64,000 bases of DNA from Durusdinium trenchii. Taxonomy: Eukaryota; Sar; Dinophyceae; Suessiales; Symbiodiniaceae. Positions 58,124 to 64,000 of this stretch are shown piece after piece (positions within the stretch are counted from its first letter, which is position 1; every line of letters begins with the position of its first letter). Made by a program: the position numbers and the translations under genes. Location: assembly GCA_963970005.1 (NCBI GenBank), contig CAXAMN010021951.1, forward strand, positions 1-64,000, in the 5' to 3' direction. A model generated the notes under the pieces. It did no database searches, was not told where the DNA came from, and was given only the letters and a program-made list of their open reading frames with translations.

Positions 58124-61100
58124 TAGGCTAGATTGCGGTCCTCAAGCTTACTGGCCAGAAATCTCTCCTCCTCATATTGCAACGAACTAAGTCTCATCTG
58201 ACCACGTGTCCTCCCAACAACTGCCAAGTGTCGAACGGCCTGTATGAATCCCTCGTTCTTTATAGCCCCAAGTTGGTTTCTCTGTTTCCTCCACATTCCT
58301 TCTCCCAGCGGCTCTTGCAGGCATAGTGGAAGAACGCCAAGGTGGGCAACCTCGCGATGATCTCCACACAATAGTGAGCAGTGACCAGCTTCCTCAAAAC
58401 CAGCTCGCTTTGGACGCTGAGATCTTTCTTGGGGCCGACGAAAGGCCGACTAAGGGCCCCTAGCCATGCTAGCTGAGGTTGGTGGATTTGGTGAATTGAA
58501 AAAACGCTTTAGCTTCTCCCAACTATATGATGCTGTTGGCAGATCAAGCACTGATCTGTCTGTCATAGATGGCTGGTCCGCTCCATGTGAGCCCAAGAGT
58601 CTTGTTACTTCGCACGAAGACATCATCTACCCAGATGTAGAGCACGAAGTCTGCAATGCCAAAGCTCAGTGACAGATAGCCTGCTAGGAAGGCCACTGAT
58701 AAGTGTGTGGAGCACGTGGCGCCTTTGATCAAGAGGCCCATGTGGAACCTTGCATGTGGGCAGTTCGTCGTTCCGACAGGAGTTTCCCCAACCCGAACGT
58801 ACGCACGCAAGCGCAATGGTCGCAATTTGCAATGTGGTGCTGGCCACTCAGGTCAGAAAATGGGTCAGACCAAGACCAACAAAAGTATCAACTGTGGGAC
58901 TTGGTGTTTCCAGACCTCAACAACAGCATGGTCTGACCAGCAAGTGGGTTTGTAACTGTAGAAGAAGAGGGACCTCCCAGTTCGACCAACCGATGGTTTG
59001 GGGGTGCCTCTATTGCAATATTACACCCCAAAAATGTCCTTGACATGCGCGCTGTGTTGGGGCGGCCTCTGATTCAAGCCAGCTCTGACCTGCTTGCCAA
59101 GGAACCACAGCGAAATGAAGGCCTGGTCAAAGTTTCAAAGCGCTTGGGCCAAGGAGTTTTCAACTTTTCAACCCGGTGGGTTATGAACACAAGCACAATG
59201 CTTGATTCCAGATACAGCTTGCAATGGCAAGCTTCACTTTCCGACACTTTGTTTTTGCAGTGGTGGCAAAACCCAACGATTCATCTTCCAGCCTGCGGGA
59301 TGTTGCCTCAGCGGGAGAAGCGCAGAATGCACACGCTTCTCCGGATTGCACGAGGTTGTAACAAGTAGCCGTGTCGTCAAGAGCTGATGACTCTGCGGTT
59401 GTCTATCAGAGCTGTGCCTTCGTACCTGGATCTTTGATTGCACAGCCTTTTCTTAGAGTCTTAGAGGTTCACCAAGTCAGCAGTCTTTGGGAAAGTAATT
59501 ATTAGCTTGCCCCAAGTCAACAAGCACCGCACCTGTTTGATTCCCCAAATCACCGGCACTACTTTCACCTGTGTGGTATCCGACTGGTGACGCCCAGGTG
59601 CAGATACTCAGTTTCCGCACTCCGCGCATGGCATTCTCCCCAGGGCTCCCTTTTGGAGGGTTCGAGCTGGGATCAGGAGCAGAGGCCAGTGGCAGGAGAG
59701 GCTGAGACGCATCTGGGTCCTTGGCTAGTGCCAAGGATATGCTCTGCGGGGGGGAACCTTGGAAGAACCAACCCGGAGACTCCACACCCACCGCAGAAAA
59801 GAGCGCCCTCCGAATGGCTGATGGTCCGAAAGCTTCTTGTTCCATCCACACAAGTGCTAAGAGATTAAACTCAACACACAGAGCCGAAATTCATCTCGAA
59901 CCTCTTCTGTGTGTTAGTTGGGTGTTTTAACACAATGCTGGGATCTTCCCCATCCTTCCTTTCCCTCAACTCACCGAGGAGAACACACGAGATGTGGCGC
60001 AAGTTGAGAGGACTTGAGCAATGAGGAGAACAGACTCAACGGTTGAGCCAGCTAGACCTTGATGAGGGTGGATCAGCATTGCACCAATCTGAATCCCACG
60101 CTCCCACACCCAAAGAAGTGACTTCTTGCCTAAACCCAAAGCCCATGCCATGTGCGACGCAAAATGCCGCCTTGAGCGACAATTGCCGCCGCATGGCGCC
60201 GCTGGGCTCTGGAGCACGCAACGCACGCAACGCACGCAACGAAAACTGCAGCCCAGTCGCCATGGCACGATACTTCGGCCGAGGCCGACCACCCGACAGG
60301 ACCTTGTCCGCCATCCTAAGCATCAACCATCCACTTTGGGATGTTTCTGTTCATCCCAGTCTCCATCCCAGTCTCTATGCTCATCTATACTCATCTATAC
60401 TCACTACTCTCCACTTACTACTCTCTCTCTCTCTCTCGTGCTGCGGGCATAACTCTCTCGCTGCCTCAACGCGGCACCCCTGCCTCTGCCCAGTGCAACC
60501 AGCCCATAAAGCTGATCTGACCCCATGTTTGCGCTTGTGTCTTTCTTTCATGACACCGAAAAGACTCCTGAACTCCCTGGGCCAACTGGGCCAACCTGCT
60601 CGTCCCTTCACCTGTTCCCGCTACGAGTGGCTCCCACACCGCCGCCACCTGCAGCATGGAGGTCACCACGGCGACCACGGTCCCGTGGGCTCGGTGCCGC
60701 AGACCCGACCAATGAGCTCGCATCGTGACCACGGTCAACGTGGTCGAAAGCAACCTGAGGTCGTGGTCGTGGTCGTGGTCCAACAGCTCGGTCGTAAGGT
60801 CCGAGGTCGTCCGATAGTCTGGAGAGGAAAAACCGAACAGGAACTGACAGGAACTGACACGATCAAAGGAAACAAGTGCCTTCGGACCTGCTTCGTACAT
60901 TCGTAGGTGGAGAAATGAAGCTGAAAAGTTTCAGATTTCAGTCCAAGGCTGCAACAAAAATCATAACCTTGGCCAGGCTGCAAGCCCAATACCATTGGGG
61001 TGATTGAAGGGCCACTGTCGCCTCCGGCATACCTTGGTGGCCCAGCTGCAACTCGTGGGTGCCATCTTCCCCCATCCTCCCCCATTTTAATTGAAAAACC

Positions 61101-61820
61101 TCTTGATATGAGGGACGGTCAAAACTCCTTATTCTTCTTCAGCAAAAAATGGACGTCATGGGTTTTGAGGTGGACCTTATCGTTTTACAGCGTTTTGAGT
61201 TCGTCGCATACTTATGACCATATACAGCGCTGGGGTTATCGGTTTTGAGGTGGACCTTATCGTTTTGCAGGGTTTTGTGCACAAACCTACCCCTCTTTAC
61301 TAAAGTGGTCTTCGCATGTTTTGACCGTGGCTCATATGGTGGGTTTATCAATCAAGAGTCTACATCAACATCTCGTATTGCAAGCGAAGCGCACCACTGC
61401 CGCCACATCCAGTAGACGCTGAGTGGTGAGGAAGATCGCACGAGACGACAGGCCCAGAACGCGATTCCAGGATTGCCACTTCATACCAGGGATCGCGCTC
61501 ACAGCTATGGAAGTTGATCAATTATATTCAATTATCCACCGGAGGCTTGACTTTCAGTGGGTCTTCTTTGGTCAAACGAATGGAATTCCACAGCTGTGTC
61601 CACAGCTGGTGCATTGCAAACATCTGCACGTCGTACTAGTTAAAATGCTGACTCACCGGCGACTCGCCGCAACTTCGGTGACAAGCTTCACTTGTGCAGG
61701 CCCAAGTCACATGTTAAAGATTGTAAGTACGGCATCAAACAAAAGCAGGTCAAGGGAAAAAAGTGGTCCCGAACTAAAGTGTTCGTCCTCATCTGATGTT
61801 GGTTCATCTTTGCTAGCCAT
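58124..61820 (-). CDS. Probable membrane protein exons starting at ATG 61820, unknown family
   Basis: ATG 61820 opens MASKDEPTSDEDEHFSSG and runs into a hydrophobic stretch (LFSLDLLLFDAVLTIF) with a possible GT donor. Later segments: about 61635-61545 (MHQLWTQLWNSIRLTKED), about 60830-60610 (LLSTTLTVVTMRAHWSGL; VVAVVTSMLQVAAVWEPL; donor GTGAAG), about 60318-60140 (acceptor TGCTTAG; MADKVLSGGRPRPKYRAM; GC donor GCAAGAAG), about 59860-59500 (SAIRRALFSAVGVESPGWFF), about 59280-59085 (GFCHHCKNKVSESEACHC, a Cys/His pattern that could bind zinc), about 58740-58610 (FLAGYLSLSFGIADFVLYIW), about 58430-58300 (LVTAHYCVEIIARLPTLAFF) and about 58250-58124 (SLQYEEERFLASKLEDRN, stop TAA). Several are membrane-like. 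Assignment to one gene is inference; the exons at 56.3-57.8 kb may continue it. Confidence 0.45.
61161..61276. repeat. Direct repeat of about 36 bases, 80 bases apart
   Basis: GGTTTTGAGGTGGACCTTAT and the following CGTTTT[AG]CAG[CG]GTTTTG occur at 61161-61196 and 61241-61276, one or two mismatches. No gene overlaps. Could be a short tandem duplication or ends of a lost element. Confidence 0.85.
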
Positions 61821-62319
61821 CTTCCAGGTAGTCCTAAGCGCGACACATCAGGCGCCTGCTTCATCATCAGCTTATGCTTGAGCCGAATCAGGCCAAACCC
61901 GGCAACTGCGCCTCAAATGTCTGCTGAGGGGAAAGAACCATGCCTGGGTAGGGCTAGCATGGTGTTGCCGGCAACTCCCGTTCGAATTCTGTGAAGCTGG
62001 AGGGGCAGTTGCCTCACCACTGTCGCAACTAAAGGTTTCGAAGAGCATCCGACATTCACCAATCCCTTCCATCTGCGCAACTTAAAACAACCACTATATT
62101 TGCAGTATATAAGTTTCAACAGTTAGTTGGTACAAGTGGCCCATGTTGACATGTTTTGGACACGTGCCTCTTGTGAGAACAACCCAGTCTCTGGCCACAT
62201 TTTGAGCCTGCCATCACTAGTAGCGATCGGGCGCATGCATTGGAGGATCACGGAGGCATTCCCCAGACTCATCCTCCCACGTCCTCACCCCATGCCCGTC
62301 CTCCTCATCACCTCTCAGG

Positions 62320-64000
62320 GTGCTATTGCTGTCGAAGCGAGACCATTCCAAGAGAAGGACTGCTCCGCTATAGCTGTCTTCACCGAAAAGGACCTGTGGT
62401 CACTGTCAGTGAAGGCCACACTCCCTCTCTCCCTGTCTCCCTCTCTTCCCCCCCCCCTCTCCCTCCCTCCCTCCCTCTCTCTCTCTCATGGCTTTATGGA
62501 TTTGGCTCAAGCCCAAAAGCAGCCCTTACATGTCCGTGCAGTCTACATATCTGTTCTTGAGCATCCGAAGGCAAGCTCTGGCCAGACTGTGGGTCAGGGC
62601 TTAGAATCAGTCCCACATGTAGTATTGACGAAGTGACGTTGACGTCAGGTCACAATTAATTCCTAGCCAAGTCGATTTCTTGACCCGAGCAAGGCCCCGT
62701 CAATTGACCAAACTTCTGAATGTCGACGCTGCCCCCCTAACAAGGAGGAGCCTAACGCAATTCATGCCAAGGACTGTGCTTTCAGGATGTCATTCTTCCG
62801 GTTTTCTCATGTCTCTCGGACGAAAAGCAAGAAATCGCGTGCGCTCAATCCTAGGCAAGTGCCAACCTCCCTGTCCATCCTCCTGAAACCCTGCCCTGGA
62901 CACCTTGCTGGACTTCCCGGGCTGGCTCACCACCAGGCGCTCACCCAAGATGGCGCAGGCATGACCAAAGCGTCCATGGGGTAAGTGGCCAGATCTAGGA
63001 GGACGCACGACGCACAGTCCCACACGGTTGGACATCAGGTGAAATCTTTGGAATCAAGGAGTGCCTCCGCCCGATGCCACTGCAATCTACTATCTTGGGT
63101 ACCTTGCTCTCCAGTATGGAAAGGAGCGTGAGGTGCAAAGCATCTACTTATCACCAAGCTGGGAACCTCTTTATGACTCTATGACTCTACGCTGTTGAGC
63201 AAAAAAATGGTCACGCCAAGGCACACCACCGACTGCAAGCGCCCCTGGCTAGCCAAGTAGATTCCTCCAGTTGCCACAGCGGATCCATTTGCTCCAAAGT
63301 GCCCTGGAGCGCCAATGAAGAGCCGATCTCCTGCGGTTCCAGTCCAATTCAAACGCACCAGTCTTCTCGACATCAGGATCACTTGTCAGAAAGATGTGAT
63401 GAAGCTTCCATATTCAGCTTCAATGCTGCCTTCGCCAACTCAGCCACATCCCTGGTTAATCAGCTTACAGTACATCATCTTGCTGGTGCGAAAAGGCACC
63501 TACCGTCCTTGAGCGCAAAGGCAAGTGCCAAACTTCTCGCCCGGCTGCCATCCCGCGAAAGTATGGAGTGCCTGCAAAACAACATTGTCATACAGTGCTG
63601 TGATACCGGTGAGGTGCAAGACCGGCCCCACGCCTGGATATAGCCCACCATGGGCCCAAAAGCCCTCCTAATGATATTTTCACATGCAATATCCAGTGCT
63701 TGAGAATGGATCATGGGTGCCAATGCAAAGGTCTTGGACCGGTACCCAACCCCAGGTGAAGTGCAAAAATGCAAATTACTGCACGCACACTCCTTAAGAC
63801 TACAAAGGAGACAGAGCAAAGCGATGATTGATGATGAAACCATGCCACGCAGGCCACGCAGCATAAGAATCATCGAGAATCCAAAAAGGAAGTCCAACCC
63901 AAAAGCCTTTCCCACCTCTTCTGGTGCAAGATGTTGGCCCCTGGCGACTTCAAAGAGGTGCACCATGCCCGACCGCAGCTGCTCGTCGTCTGCTCGGCCA
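62320..64000 (-). CDS. FG-GAP propeller protein, 5' end beyond the window
   Basis: The window edge cuts the gene: the first segment 64000-63914 (HLFEVARGQHLAPEE, donor GAAGAG before GTGGGA) is already open. Then about 63560-63504 (acceptor TTTTGCAG; WQPGEKFGTCLCAQG, donor GTAGGTG) joins in phase 2 to about 63373-63245 (LNWTGTAGDRLFIGAPGHFG, then VATGGIYLAS), giving one complete FG-GAP repeat: 'FGxxLxxxG...RLFIGAP...G.IYL'. Further blades: about 63005-62880 (GRFGHACAILGERLVVSQPG) and about 62735-62660 (GSVDIQKFGQLTGPCSG). A segment at about 62425-62330 (HRSFSVKTAIAEQSFSWNG) may be the next blade. The repeats match integrin-alpha and GPLD1 propellers; no enzyme domain is seen in this window. 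It is the second such gene here. Confidence 0.65.
62425..62490. repeat. CT-rich low-complexity tract
   Basis: Runs of CTCTCC, CCCCCCCC and CTCTCTCT. A similar CTCTCT run lies at 60420-60438. No coding meaning. Confidence 0.9.

Noticed and set aside
60043-60906. Plus-strand open frame of 287 codons
   Set aside because: It runs through CTCTCT low complexity and a Val-repeat, and the minus-strand frames over the same bases have splice sites (TGCTTAG, GTGAAG, GC donor) and better composition.

Overview
The window looks like nuclear DNA of a dinoflagellate, most likely a symbiodiniacean-type (Suessiales) genome; this is inferred, not searched. The signs are: genes in many short exons; introns opening with GC or GA as well as GT and closing with AG before a G; nearly every recognisable exon on the minus strand, as in the long one-way gene arrays of dinoflagellates; a dispersed family of short ACTAGTAG-type repeats in introns and between genes; and roughly even base composition with no bacterial operon structure. 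Two 10-base N runs (13342-13351, 26751-26760) show a draft assembly. Single reading frames therefore mean little; the calls rest on joining exons whose splice phases agree.

Transcription order runs from high to low coordinates. At the right edge (64000-62320) lies the 3' part of an FG-GAP (integrin-alpha/GPLD1-like propeller) gene. From 61820 to about 54260 there are exons of one or more multi-pass membrane proteins of unknown function. From about 53.2 to 49.394 kb lies a class III phosphatidylinositol 3-kinase (VPS34-like), with a complete kinase domain across phase-consistent exons. A second FG-GAP gene follows (48.76-47.6 kb), then a CAP/SCP-domain gene (about 46.8-43.5 kb). From 43184 to 32616 lies the best-resolved and most interesting gene: a secreted GH81 endo-beta-1,3-glucanase followed by four discoidin (F5/8 type C) modules separated by Ser/Thr-rich linkers. 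Next come a multi-pass membrane protein (31079-29531), an unknown gene with an in-frame TGA (26.6-24.986 kb), an ankyrin-repeat protein with a C-terminal region resembling a degenerate ADP-ribosyltransferase fold (24.2-21.6 kb), small uncertain exons including a Cys-rich protein (21.1-18.9 kb), an acidic coiled-coil-rich gene (14.8-11.1 kb) and a probable CRT10-like WD40 propeller gene (10.2-2.4 kb).

Together these suggest a one-way array rich in cell-surface or secreted proteins (glucanase with binding modules, CAP, two FG-GAP propellers, membrane proteins) with a housekeeping lipid kinase inside it. The intervals 17.2-18.9, 26.9-28.6, 31.3-32.6 and 1-2 kb hold no gene I can support.
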